From NCBI RefSeq assembly GCF_015690355.1, contig NZ_JADPRT010000001.1, positions 434,001-498,000 on the forward strand: a stretch of 64,000 nt of DNA, given 5' to 3'. The position numbers were made by a program, and so were the translations under genes. Positions 53,619 to 61,589 of this stretch are shown in pieces (position 1 is the first letter of the stretch; each line of letters begins with the position of its first letter). Under the pieces are notes generated by a model. That model searched no databases. It was not told the origin of the DNA and was given only the letters and a program-made list of their open reading frames with translations. The stretch comes from Streptacidiphilus fuscans (lineage in GTDB: Bacteria > Actinomycetota > Actinomycetes > Streptomycetales > Streptomycetaceae).

Positions 53619-53697
53619 CGGGGTCGTCGGTCGCATTGTTGGATGAGTGACCAATAGCGCCGTCTTGAGGTCCGCCTCGCCGAGGAGCATCGCGATC

Positions 53698-54810
53698 ATG
53701 ACCGCCCCCACGGTTTTCCGTTCCCCCGCCACCGCCCCCGGCGAGCGCGGCCTGCTCCTCGGTCGCGCCTTCCCGGACCGGATCCGGCGCACCGCCGACT
53801 TCTACGACGAGCTGTTCCGGGCCACCGGCGCCGGCACGCAGGACGTCGCCGACGCGGCCACGACCGCCTTCGAGCACATCGCCGCGCTCGCGCCGGAGCT
53901 GGCCGAGGAGATCGACGGCATCGCCCGGGGCGCGGAACTGCAGCTGCACCGCGTCGCCGCGCTCAACGCCCGCACCGAGATCCTCGGCCGCTTCGGGCGG
54001 CAGCACGCCGAGTGCTCGACCGTCGTCCACGTCCCCGCCGACGGGCGTCCGCCGGTCACCCTGCAGACCTGGGACTGGCACGACGGCATGCGCGACGGCT
54101 GGTTCGTCTGGCACATCGAGCACCCGGACGGGCGGGTCGTGAAGACCGTCACCGAGTACGGCATCGTCGGCAAGATCGGCGTCAACGCGGCGGGACCGGC
54201 TCCGAAGCGGGCTTTGGGCCTGCACTTCAACATCCTCGGCCACGCCTCGGACGCCGCCGCGACCCTTTCGGACCGCGCCTGGCTGCCGGTCCACGTCCTG
54301 GCCCGGTACGTGCTCGACCGCTGTACGGACCTCGACGCCGCCGTCGAACTGGCCACGACGACACCCGTCGCCGCGTCGAGTTCGCTGACGTTGGCCGGCT
54401 TCGCCGACGGCCACGCAGCGGCGACCACCGTCGAACTCAGCCCGGCCGGACCGGCGTTGCTGCGGCCCGAGGCGGACGGCTACCTGCTGCGCACCAACCA
54501 CTTCGTCGACGCCCGGCTCGCGCCCGGCGAGGCCATGGCCACCGAGGACCCCGACACCCTCAACCGCCTGGCGGCCCTCCGCGCCCGCACGGCGGGCCGC
54601 CCGCACCCCGCCCGGTCCGAGCTGCTGGACGCCCTGACCTTCCACCTGGACGAGGGCGCGGCCCTGTGCTGCCACGCCGCGCCGGACGCGCCGCTCGGCC
54701 AGCGGTGGGAGTCGCTGGCGACGGTCTCCCTCGACCTCGCGGACGGCCGACTCGCCGTCCACGCGGGCGGCCCGTGCACGGCACGCGAGAGCGTGTGGGC
54801 GGTGGTCTGA
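53698..54810 (+). CDS. C45-type autoproteolytic acyltransferase/hydrolase
   Basis: 370 aa from ATG 53698 (MTAPTVFRSP). The N-terminal nucleophile after self-cleavage would be Cys106 in AECSTVVHV, corresponding to the Gly-Cys of fungal isopenicillin N acyltransferase. Other conserved parts: LQTWDWHDGMRDGWFVWHIE, VNAAGPAPKRALGLHFNILG, RPHPARSELLDAL. Family members hydrolyse or exchange acyl chains on amides. No beta-lactam genes nearby; natural substrate unknown. Upstream GAGGAG about 10 nt before the ATG. Confidence 0.85.
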   Translation: MTAPTVFRSPATAPGERGLLLGRAFPDRIRRTADFYDELFRATGAGTQDVADAATTAFEHIAALAPELAEEIDGIARGAELQLHRVAALNARTEILGRFGRQHAECSTVVHVPADGRPPVTLQTWDWHDGMRDGWFVWHIEHPDGRVVKTVTEYGIVGKIGVNAAGPAPKRALGLHFNILGHASDAAATLSDRAWLPVHVLARYVLDRCTDLDAAVELATTTPVAASSSLTLAGFADGHAAATTVELSPAGPALLRPEADGYLLRTNHFVDARLAPGEAMATEDPDTLNRLAALRARTAGRPHPARSELLDALTFHLDEGAALCCHAAPDAPLGQRWESLATVSLDLADGRLAVHAGGPCTARESVWAVV

Positions 54811-54841
54811 CCTCGGTGGTCTGACCTCGGCTGACGTCAGG

Positions 54842-55336
54842 TCAGGACGGTCCGTCGCGGTAGATGTTGACCTGGTTGTTGATGTCGCCGACATTGAAGT
54901 TGATCAGGCCGCTGCAGGCGAGGAGGCAGAGCCCGCTCGGAGGCGTCGGGGTCGGTGCCGCGGACACCACTACCGTCGTCGTGGCGTTCGAGGCGTCGCA
55001 GTTGCCGTTGCCGTTGTAGGCGGCGGTGATCGTGTGCGAGCCGACGGAGGACAGGGTGGTCGTGTAGGTGGCCACCCCGGCGGCGCTGACGGGCACGGTG
55101 GTGAGGAGGTTGCTGCCGTCGAAGAACGTCATGCCGAGTCCACCGCTGGGATCGCCGGTACAGGTCACCATCGCGGACAGGTTCACCGACTGGCCGACGG
55201 TCGCAGCCGAAGGTGAGGCTTGGACCGTGGTCGTCGACGGCGCTTGGGCGGCCGCCGGTGTGGCAAGGACCACGACGGCGGCCATGGCGGCGGCAGTGAC
55301 CGAGTTCCAGGCCAGCATGTCTTTCCAACGCGTCAC
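54842..55336 (-). CDS. secreted Ig-like-domain protein with conserved C-terminal tail
   Basis: 164 aa. Signal peptide about 1-31 (AAMAAVVVLATPAAAQA). Residues 35-125 form one bacterial Ig-like (Big_3/Big_5-type) beta sandwich with TTTVQASPSAATVGQSVNLS, FFDGSNLLTTVPVSAAGVAT and HTITAAYNGNGNCDASNATT. After a Pro linker the tail reads GLCLLACSGLINFNVGDINN, with two Cys, a hydrophobic amphipathic end like other short Streptomyces surface proteins. It may be a surface adhesin fragment or coat component. Confidence 0.7.
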   Translation of the reverse strand: MTRWKDMLAWNSVTAAAMAAVVVLATPAAAQAPSTTTVQASPSAATVGQSVNLSAMVTCTGDPSGGLGMTFFDGSNLLTTVPVSAAGVATYTTTLSSVGSHTITAAYNGNGNCDASNATTTVVVSAAPTPTPPSGLCLLACSGLINFNVGDINNQVNIYRDGPS

Positions 55337-55481
55337 CGCGTCGCCTCCTTGAGAGAGCGAGTGTGCGAACAGAGGGAGACACTAGGGCGGGAATCTCGAT
55401 CTGCCCGGGCATGGTGGCGCCGGTGAGGCTGTTTGGCCGACCTGGTTCCTTCGGACGGAGGCCTCCTGACGGAGGGTCGGG

Positions 55482-57023
55482 CTACGACTGGCCCACAGCT
55501 TCACGGTCGCGTCGTGCGGCCTCCGGCTGTAGCGGAGTCGCGGCCGGCTCCTGGGCCGGGGCGCGGCGGATCACCAGCGCGGCGACCACGACGGCGCCGA
55601 CCACGAGACTCGCGCCGACCCGGAAGGCGAGCTGGTAGCCGTCGGTGAGGGCGGAGTCCGGCGAGGTGCCGTGGCCGAGCAGCGCCGCGGTGCGCGAGGC
55701 GGCCAGGGTGCTGAGGACCGCGAGGCCGAGTGAACTGCCGACCTGCTGCATGGTGTTGAACATGCCCGAGGCCAGACCCGAGTCCCCGGCCTTAGCCCCC
55801 GACATGGCGAGTCCGGCGAGCGCGGGCATGGCCAGGCCGAAGCCGATGCCGAGCGGTACCGTCGCCGGGAAGACGTCGGTGAGGTAGGCGCCGTGGACCG
55901 AGACCTGCCCGAGGATCGCGAGTCCGGCCGCGATCAGCGCCAGGGCGACGAGCAGCACCGGGCGCGCGCCCCAGCGGCCGATCACACGTGGTGCGACCAG
56001 CAGCGACATCGCGCCGATCAGCAGCGACACGGGAACCACGCCGAGGCCGGTCTGCACCTCGTCGAAGCCGAGCACCTTCTGCATGTAGAGCACGGACAGG
56101 AACGAGAAGCTGAACATGCCCGCCACCATCAGGGTGTGCGCGCCGAGCGCACCCATGACGTTGCGGTACCGGAACATGCGCGGCGGCAGCAGCGGATCGG
56201 CGGCCTTCGCCTGCCGGACGGCGAACACCGCCAGCAGGACGGCGGTCAGCAGGCCGAGGACGCCGGTGCGGAGCGAGACGAAGCCGTGGTCGGCCGTCCC
56301 GACGATGGTGTACACGGCGAGCATCAGCGCGGCGGTGATCAGCACCGCGCCGACGGCGTCCGTGCTCCTGCCCCGGTCCCGGAGCGCACCGCCGTCGGCA
56401 TGCAGCCGGCGGGCGGCGAGGACCGCGGCGACCGCGCCGATCGGCACGTTGACGAAGAAGATCCAGTGCCAGCTGACCGCCTGCGTCAGCACACCGCCCA
56501 GCAGCAGGCCCAGCGTGCCCCCGGCGGACTGCACGAAGCTGTAGACGCCGATCGCCTTCGCCTGCTCCTTCGGCTCGGGGTAGAGCGTCACCACCATCGC
56601 GAGCGTGACGGACGACGTCACCGCGCCGCCCGCGCCCTGGAGGAAGCGTGCCGCCAGCAGTACGGCCTGGTCTTGCGCGACCCCGCACAGCAGAGACGCG
56701 ATGGTGAACACGACCAGGCCGACGACGAAGACCCGCTTGCGCCCGAGCAGGTCACCCAGCCGTCCGGCGAGGAGGAGCAGACCGCCGAACGGGATCAGGT
56801 ACGCGTTGACCACCCACGCGAGGCTGGACGGCGAGAAGCCGAGGCTCTGCTGGATGGTCGGCAGAGCGACGTTGACGATGGTGCCGTCGAGGATCACCAT
56901 CAGCTGGCCGACGCAGAGGATCGCCAGGGCGAGCGAGCGCGACGCACTGCGCGTGGGTGGGGGTGAGGAGTGCGACGAGAGCGGTGACGAGGGCGACTGG
57001 GCGGGCATGGGCGGGCCTCTCAT
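55482..57023 (-). CDS. DHA2-type MFS exporter next to an HxlR regulator
   Basis: 513 aa if started at ATG 57023, which has AAAAGG 6 nt upstream; ATG 57008 is an alternative. 14-TMS drug-proton antiporter: motif A-like LAGRLGDLLGRKRVFVVG and motif C-like AGGTLGLLLGGVLTQAVSWH. The C-terminus is charged (RRDREAVGQS). It is divergent from an HxlR-type regulator across a cluster of GTTAC half-sites, and is probably its target. Specificity unknown. Confidence 0.92.
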   Translation of the reverse strand: MRGPPMPAQSPSSPLSSHSSPPPTRSASRSLALAILCVGQLMVILDGTIVNVALPTIQQSLGFSPSSLAWVVNAYLIPFGGLLLLAGRLGDLLGRKRVFVVGLVVFTIASLLCGVAQDQAVLLAARFLQGAGGAVTSSVTLAMVVTLYPEPKEQAKAIGVYSFVQSAGGTLGLLLGGVLTQAVSWHWIFFVNVPIGAVAAVLAARRLHADGGALRDRGRSTDAVGAVLITAALMLAVYTIVGTADHGFVSLRTGVLGLLTAVLLAVFAVRQAKAADPLLPPRMFRYRNVMGALGAHTLMVAGMFSFSFLSVLYMQKVLGFDEVQTGLGVVPVSLLIGAMSLLVAPRVIGRWGARPVLLVALALIAAGLAILGQVSVHGAYLTDVFPATVPLGIGFGLAMPALAGLAMSGAKAGDSGLASGMFNTMQQVGSSLGLAVLSTLAASRTAALLGHGTSPDSALTDGYQLAFRVGASLVVGAVVVAALVIRRAPAQEPAATPLQPEAARRDREAVGQS

Positions 57024-57024
57024 G

Positions 57025-57060
57025 GGTAACCTTTTGTTACTGAGACCATCGTGAGTAACC
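57025..57060. promoter_or_regulatory. three GTTAC half-sites, candidate HxlR operator
   Basis: GGTAAC at 57025-57030 mirrors GTTACT at 57036-57041, which again mirrors AGTAACC at 57054-57060. The first pair is 11 bp centre to centre, one turn; the second 18 bp. They lie between the divergent exporter and the HxlR gene and overlap the exporter's ribosome site. Confidence 0.7.
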
Positions 57061-57088
57061 ATCGCCGAAGGCGGAAGGAGGCACTTTT

Positions 57089-57487
57089 ATGTCACGCAGT
57101 CACATTTCTGTGACCGACCTGGTCACGGAGGAGAACCCGGCCTGCCCGGTGGCGGAGGTGCTGGACCGGGTCGCGGGCAAGTGGGCCATCGGGATCCTGG
57201 TCGCCGCGGCGAAGGGGCCGGTGCGCTTCACCGAGCTGGAGCGCCGTGTCGAGGGCATCAGCCGCCGGATGCTCACCCTCAACCTGCGCAAGCTCGAACG
57301 CGAGGGCCTGCTGGAGCGGACGGTCTATCCGACGGTCCCGCCCAAGGTCGAGTACACCTGTACGCCGATGGCGATGGAACTGCACGAGACGCTGATGACG
57401 CTGGTCGACTGGGCCAAGCGCCACAGCGCCGACATCGCCCGCGCCCAAGAGGCGTACGACGCCGCGCAGGCAGCCGACGTGGCCTGA
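57089..57487 (+). CDS. HxlR-family transcriptional regulator
   Basis: 132-aa winged-helix regulator. It keeps the HxlR N-terminal NPACPVAEVLDRVAGKW with the family's redox-type Cys, the recognition helix RRVEGISRRMLTLNLRKLER and wing VYPTVPPKVEYTCTPM. Members respond to aldehydes, quinones or oxidants through that Cys. Divergent from the DHA2 exporter and probably regulates it. The ATG follows GGAGG. Confidence 0.93.
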   Translation: MSRSHISVTDLVTEENPACPVAEVLDRVAGKWAIGILVAAAKGPVRFTELERRVEGISRRMLTLNLRKLEREGLLERTVYPTVPPKVEYTCTPMAMELHETLMTLVDWAKRHSADIARAQEAYDAAQAADVA

Positions 57488-57504
57488 CGGCGCGGGCTCC
57501 GTCC

Positions 57505-58218
57505 TCAGTCCTCTGCGCTCGGCGCGAGCAGTGCGCCGAGCGCTGCGCTGCCGTCGAGCAGGGCCCTGGAACGGGCGTTGACGGTCGCGGCCCTGGCGGC
57601 GAGGGCGGCGGCGAGGTCCGCCGTCCGGCGGCCGCGCCGGAGTTCCGGCATCAGCGCCCGCAGCGGCTCGATCCGGTAGCCGGCCAGGCGGAGTTGGTGG
57701 ACGATACGCGCGTCCCTGACCTGGGCTGGGGTGTAGCGGCGGGTGGCGCGCGCCGGATCGCGGTGGGGTTCGCGGTCGGGGACGACGAGGCCCTCCGCGT
57801 CCCAGTGGCGCAGGGTCGACGGGCGCACGCCCAGCGCCGCCGCGAGTTCGGAGACGCTCATCGCGTCGGACGCGCGGACGTCGGCGATCGGTTCGTCGGA
57901 GATCGACTCCACGGCCTGCTGCGCCTGGCGCAGGTCGCGGCGTTCCGCGTCCAGCCGGGCGTGGGCGGCGTCGAGCAGGACCAGTACCTCCGGCGAGGCG
58001 GGGTAGGCGTGGGCGGCCCGGACGATGCGCCGGGCCTCGGTCGGGCCCGTGCCTGCGGCCAGGGCGCGGTAGGCCAGCGCGGACAGGACATGGACCTCCG
58101 CGTAGACGCGGTACCCCGTATCGGTGCGGGTCGTGGGCGGGAGCACGCCGTCGCGTTCGAGGTTGCGGATCTGCTGGACCGAGCACCCGGCGCGGCGTGC
58201 GACATCGACAGTGCGCAT
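57505..58218 (-). CDS. MerR-family regulator with two HTH domains in one chain
   Basis: 237 aa. First MerR HTH at residues about 1-55 (VDVARRAGCSVQQIRNLERD, then GYRVYAEVHV). Second at 120-190 (SVSELAAALGVRPSTLRHWD, AEGLV, RRYTPAQVRDARIVHQLRLA). A helical stretch of about 60 residues links them, and the C-terminus is Ala-rich. A MerR protein normally has one HTH and works as a dimer; here one chain supplies both. No effector Cys set is seen. Converges on the HxlR gene (17 nt) and is divergent from the DUF6194 gene. Confidence 0.88.
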   Translation of the reverse strand: MRTVDVARRAGCSVQQIRNLERDGVLPPTTRTDTGYRVYAEVHVLSALAYRALAAGTGPTEARRIVRAAHAYPASPEVLVLLDAAHARLDAERRDLRQAQQAVESISDEPIADVRASDAMSVSELAAALGVRPSTLRHWDAEGLVVPDREPHRDPARATRRYTPAQVRDARIVHQLRLAGYRIEPLRALMPELRRGRRTADLAAALAARAATVNARSRALLDGSAALGALLAPSAED

Positions 58219-58314
58219 CGCGGTCGATTGTAGACCTGTCGCCTGAAGTGCCTTGATCTATGCTCCTCGGGCGGCAGAAGTCTCCACATGGACGTGAATG
58301 CCACGCTGGAGTGC

Positions 58315-58800
58315 ATGACCATGGAAGAGATCCTGAGTTATGTCGATGGCCTCGGCGATGTCCTCACCGTCAGGCCCGCTCCCGGCGACGGTTCGCCTGA
58401 GATCAGCTGGGGCGACGCGTTCTTTTACCTGGCCCCCGACGGAGTCAACCCGACGGAGCCGCAGCCCTTCGCGACGATCGTGACGAAGGACTACCCGGGC
58501 GACGAGTCCTCCCGGCTGGACCGGCCGGACACGTTCCGCGTCAACGTCGCCGCCGGGCGCGACGCGTTCGCCCGCTGGACCGGGCACGAGCCGCGCGAAG
58601 CGGGCGCGCCAGGTCGCCCCACGGATGCGGTCGCCGCAGACGCCGAGGACACCGTGTTCGCCCACCCCGTCTACGGCGCGCTCGGTTGGCTGGCCGTGGT
58701 GAACCCGGGACCGCCCACAGACGGCGCCACCCGTGAGCTGCTGCGCGAGGCCCACCGCCTGGCCCGCGCACGGTACGAGCGGCGCGCCGAGACCGGCTGA
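58315..58800 (+). CDS. DUF6194 family protein
   Basis: 161 aa if started at ATG 58315 (MTMEEILSYVDGLGDVLTV); ATG 58288 and 58321 are in the same frame. Conserved blocks: PGDGSPEISWGDAFFYLAPD, FATIVTKDYPGDESSRLDRP, FRVNVAAGRDAFARWTG, HPVYGALGWLAVVNPGPPT. I recall the family as widespread in actinomycetes with unknown function; a DNA-binding-like fold of the YjbR type has been suggested only by analogy. Divergent from the double-HTH MerR gene, which might control it. Confidence 0.85.
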   Translation: MTMEEILSYVDGLGDVLTVRPAPGDGSPEISWGDAFFYLAPDGVNPTEPQPFATIVTKDYPGDESSRLDRPDTFRVNVAAGRDAFARWTGHEPREAGAPGRPTDAVAADAEDTVFAHPVYGALGWLAVVNPGPPTDGATRELLREAHRLARARYERRAETG

Positions 58801-58828
58801 CGCGACGGTTGAGTGGCCGAGCGGAGGT

Positions 58829-60016
58829 TCAGCCGCCGAGGTCCTCGGCGTCCGTGGTGTACGGATGGACCGGGCGGTCGGAGTCGAACGGGGTGAACCA
58901 GGCGTCGATGGAGGACGGCGCGAACTCCGGCGAGCCTGCGGCCGAGCCGTCACCCAGCGGGTCCGCCTCGGGCTGCGCGTAGAGCCACTCGTGGTCGAGG
59001 GTCTCGTACACGCTCGCCTGGAACGCGAGCAGCGCCTTGCGGACGCCCGGGTCCAGCAGACCGTGCAGGTCGAGGGTGGCCTCGGTGGCCTCCAACAGCA
59101 GGCGCAGCAGCAACTCCTCGGCGACGCAGTTCGGTCGGACGAAGCCGGGACGGCAGATCCGGTCGGTCAGGTTCACGGCGGTGACCAGCAGTTTTCGGGC
59201 GAAGCGCGGCGTGTAGAGGTGGGCGAACTGCGGTGGCAGTCCTTCGAGTTGCAGCAGGCCGTTCTCGCACTCGGCCGCGTTGGGACCGTCGCCGAGGGCC
59301 TCGATGTCGGCGAAGAGCTCGTCGATGAGGATGTCGATGCTGTAGACGAGCGCCCCTGCGGCCAGCGCGGCATCCTCGGCCGCGGCGCGGTCGCGCTCGT
59401 GTGCCGCGTCGGTTGTGTCGCCCGCGTCGGGCACGTCCTCCGCGTCCGGCGCGTCGGCGCCGGGGTGGGGGAGCCCGAAGGACTCCGGGCCCACGCCCGC
59501 GAGTCTCGGCGCGAGGGCGCGGAAGGCGCTTTGGAGTCTCCGGCGGTCCTCGCCGACCGGCGGTTCCGAGCCGGGCGCGAGGCCCGGTGCGGCTTCGAGG
59601 GTCGGGCGGGCGGCGAGCGAGCGCGAGGACGCGGGCCCGTCCACCGGCGTGTCCGGGGTGTCGGCGGCCTGGAGGCTCTCCTCGGCGGAATCGAGGTGCA
59701 GCTCGACCTCGCACCGGTCGACGGTCCACTCCGACAGCAGCTCGCTGTGCTGCAGAATCTCGCCGATGACCGCCTCCACCGCCGCCTCGGCGTCCTCCAG
59801 CGTCGGCGCGTCGACGAAGACCTTCAGCAGCGCGCCGTCGGGGTGGACGCCGATGAAGTGGTCGGTGATCTCGACGACCTGCCCGTCCTCGTCCTCGATG
59901 CTCTCGATGGCGTCCAGGCCCTCGCGCAGCAGGTGGACGACGCCGGCCCGCTGCAGCGGGTCGAGCCCCGGGGACTCCTCGGGGCGGCGGGTGTCGACAG
60001 TGACCGCGTAGCTCAT
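58829..60016 (-). CDS. hypothetical two-domain acidic protein
   Basis: 395 aa from ATG 60016 (MSYAVTVDTRRPEESPG). Residues 1-115 form an alpha-beta domain (FIGVHPDGALLKVFVDAPTL, VDRCEVELHLDSAEESLQ). An Asp/Ala/Pro-rich linker follows to about 205 (DAPDAEDVPDAGDTTDAAHE), and then a helical domain (AAGALVYSIDILIDELFADI, FARKLLVTAVNLTDRICRPG). I do not recognise the family. No signal or membrane segment. Converges on the DUF6194 gene, and is divergent from an alpha/beta hydrolase. Confidence 0.72.
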   Translation of the reverse strand: MSYAVTVDTRRPEESPGLDPLQRAGVVHLLREGLDAIESIEDEDGQVVEITDHFIGVHPDGALLKVFVDAPTLEDAEAAVEAVIGEILQHSELLSEWTVDRCEVELHLDSAEESLQAADTPDTPVDGPASSRSLAARPTLEAAPGLAPGSEPPVGEDRRRLQSAFRALAPRLAGVGPESFGLPHPGADAPDAEDVPDAGDTTDAAHERDRAAAEDAALAAGALVYSIDILIDELFADIEALGDGPNAAECENGLLQLEGLPPQFAHLYTPRFARKLLVTAVNLTDRICRPGFVRPNCVAEELLLRLLLEATEATLDLHGLLDPGVRKALLAFQASVYETLDHEWLYAQPEADPLGDGSAAGSPEFAPSSIDAWFTPFDSDRPVHPYTTDAEDLGG

Positions 60017-60197
60017 GCCTCCAGCCTGCCCCACGCCACCGACACCGCACACACGACAACGCCGGGCAGGATATTTACGCCTGCCGCGAGGACTGCCGTA
60101 AGGGGTCGCGGCAGGTCAGGCGGTGGAACGGGAGCCTGTCCGTCCGCCCACAGACGAATCCGTCGCGGGCCGGGCCGGGCGACGCTAGCGTGCGCGC

Positions 60198-61148
60198 ATG
60201 GCGGAGATCGAGATCGACGGCGCCCGACTTGCCTACGACGACACCGGCGTGCCCACGGGCTCGCACCCGGACACGCCATCGGTGGTGCTCGTGCACGGCG
60301 GGACCTCGGACCGGCGCATGTGGGACCGCCAAGTGCCGGTGCTGGCTGGACGGTTCCGCGTCGTCCGCTACGACTGGCTCGGCTACGGCACGTCCGGCGA
60401 CGTCCTCGGCGACCACGCGCGGCACGAGCAACTGCTGGCGCTGCTGGACGCGCTCGGTGTCGGTCGAGCAGTGCTGGTCGGCAACTCCGACGGCGGCAAG
60501 CTGTCGCTGGACGCGGCGCTGTGCGCGCCGGAGCAGGTGGCGGGTCTGGTGCTGGTGGGGTCCGGGCTTTCGGGGCATGTGTGGCCGCCGGAGTTCCTGC
60601 GCCTGTACCAGGAGCGCATCCATGATCTCGTCGGCGCCGAGCGGCTCCAGGCGTACGCCTCCGGCACGGCCGGGGCGGTCGACCCGGACGACCTCGTCCG
60701 CTACGTCGAGGCCACCGTCGAGCTGCTGGTCGCGGGGCCTGCGCGGACCAGGAAGGACCTCGCCCCCGAGGTGTGGTCGCTCGCCGTCGAGATGTTCCGC
60801 AACGTGATCGAACGCGAGTGGGCCCAAGCATCAGCCTTGGCGTCGGCCACAGCCTCGTCCTCGGCCCCGGCGTCCTCGGCCGCGGGCACGGCCCGCGATC
60901 TCGACCCGGGCGCGGAGACGCGGTTGGCGGAGGTGTCCGCGCCGACCCTCGTCGTCCACGGGACCGAGGACGTGCCCGCCATCATCGCCGTCTCCGAGCT
61001 GCTCGCCCGCGCGATCCCCGGCGCGCGTCATGCCGTCCTGCCCGCGACCGGTCATGTGCCGCCGCTGGAGTGCCCGGACGAGTTCACCCGCCTGCTGGTC
61101 GAGTTCCTCGACGGCGTGGCCCCGGCCCCGACGCAGAGCCGATCCTGA
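60198..61148 (+). CDS. alpha/beta hydrolase with Ala-Ser-rich insert
   Basis: 316 aa. Oxyanion-hole HGGTSDRRMW, nucleophile elbow GNSDGGK (Ser with Asp-Gly), acid in VVHGTEDVPAI and His in LPATGHVPPLECP, so all triad elements are present. Between residues about 210 and 235 it has an Ala/Ser run (ALASATASSSAPASSAAG) that is likely a recent repeat expansion in the cap region. Cytosolic esterase-like protein; substrate unknown. Confidence 0.88.
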   Translation: MAEIEIDGARLAYDDTGVPTGSHPDTPSVVLVHGGTSDRRMWDRQVPVLAGRFRVVRYDWLGYGTSGDVLGDHARHEQLLALLDALGVGRAVLVGNSDGGKLSLDAALCAPEQVAGLVLVGSGLSGHVWPPEFLRLYQERIHDLVGAERLQAYASGTAGAVDPDDLVRYVEATVELLVAGPARTRKDLAPEVWSLAVEMFRNVIEREWAQASALASATASSSAPASSAAGTARDLDPGAETRLAEVSAPTLVVHGTEDVPAIIAVSELLARAIPGARHAVLPATGHVPPLECPDEFTRLLVEFLDGVAPAPTQSRS

Positions 61149-61589
61149 GGTTTCGCCGACTCCGTCCACGGGAAGGGAATTCGACCGAATTGCACGGAAT
61201 AGCTGCCCTGGACGGCGTGAGTTGACGCGCGTCAACGGGAGCATTTCCGGGCGGGAAAGCATTGCGGGCGAAGTCCCCACAGAATTCCCGTGTCTGATGG
61301 GCACTCAACTGCCGCAATTCGGACCATTCATGATCCATCCTCCCACTACCTGCACTTCTCCGGCGGAGTCCAACCCACCGTTTGTGTAGAGCCGGTGGGT
61401 TTCGCACGCCTGAAAGATTTCCTTGGTGTGGCTGAAACAAAAGTGGTGAAGACTCACTCCGGTCACGCGGGTACCCGACCGGGCATCCAGCGTGTAATGA
61501 TCCTGCCAATGTGAACGGCAAGGGGTGAGGCGCGTCGAACCGTAGACCGACCGAGCCCGGGTGCCACAAAGGGGAAGGTTGGGCCGCGC
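61149..61589. other. 441-nt promoter region of the oligopeptide transporter operon
   Basis: No gene seen. The region is less GC-rich than its surroundings and contains the perfect palindrome GTTGACGCGCGTCAAC and an AGGGGAAGG-like ribosome site just before the transporter start. Confidence 0.7.
61221..61236. promoter_or_regulatory. perfect 16-bp palindrome GTTGACGCGCGTCAAC
   Basis: Fully symmetrical site in the long upstream region of the oligopeptide-binding protein gene. LacI- or GntR-type repressors bind such even palindromes, so it may be the operon's operator. TTGAC within it could also act as a -35 element. Confidence 0.55.

Noticed and set aside
58733..60625. 630-codon plus-strand frame opposite the two-domain acidic protein
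   Set aside because: Overlaps a gene with a better start and domain-like structure, and extends into the next hydrolase gene in another frame.
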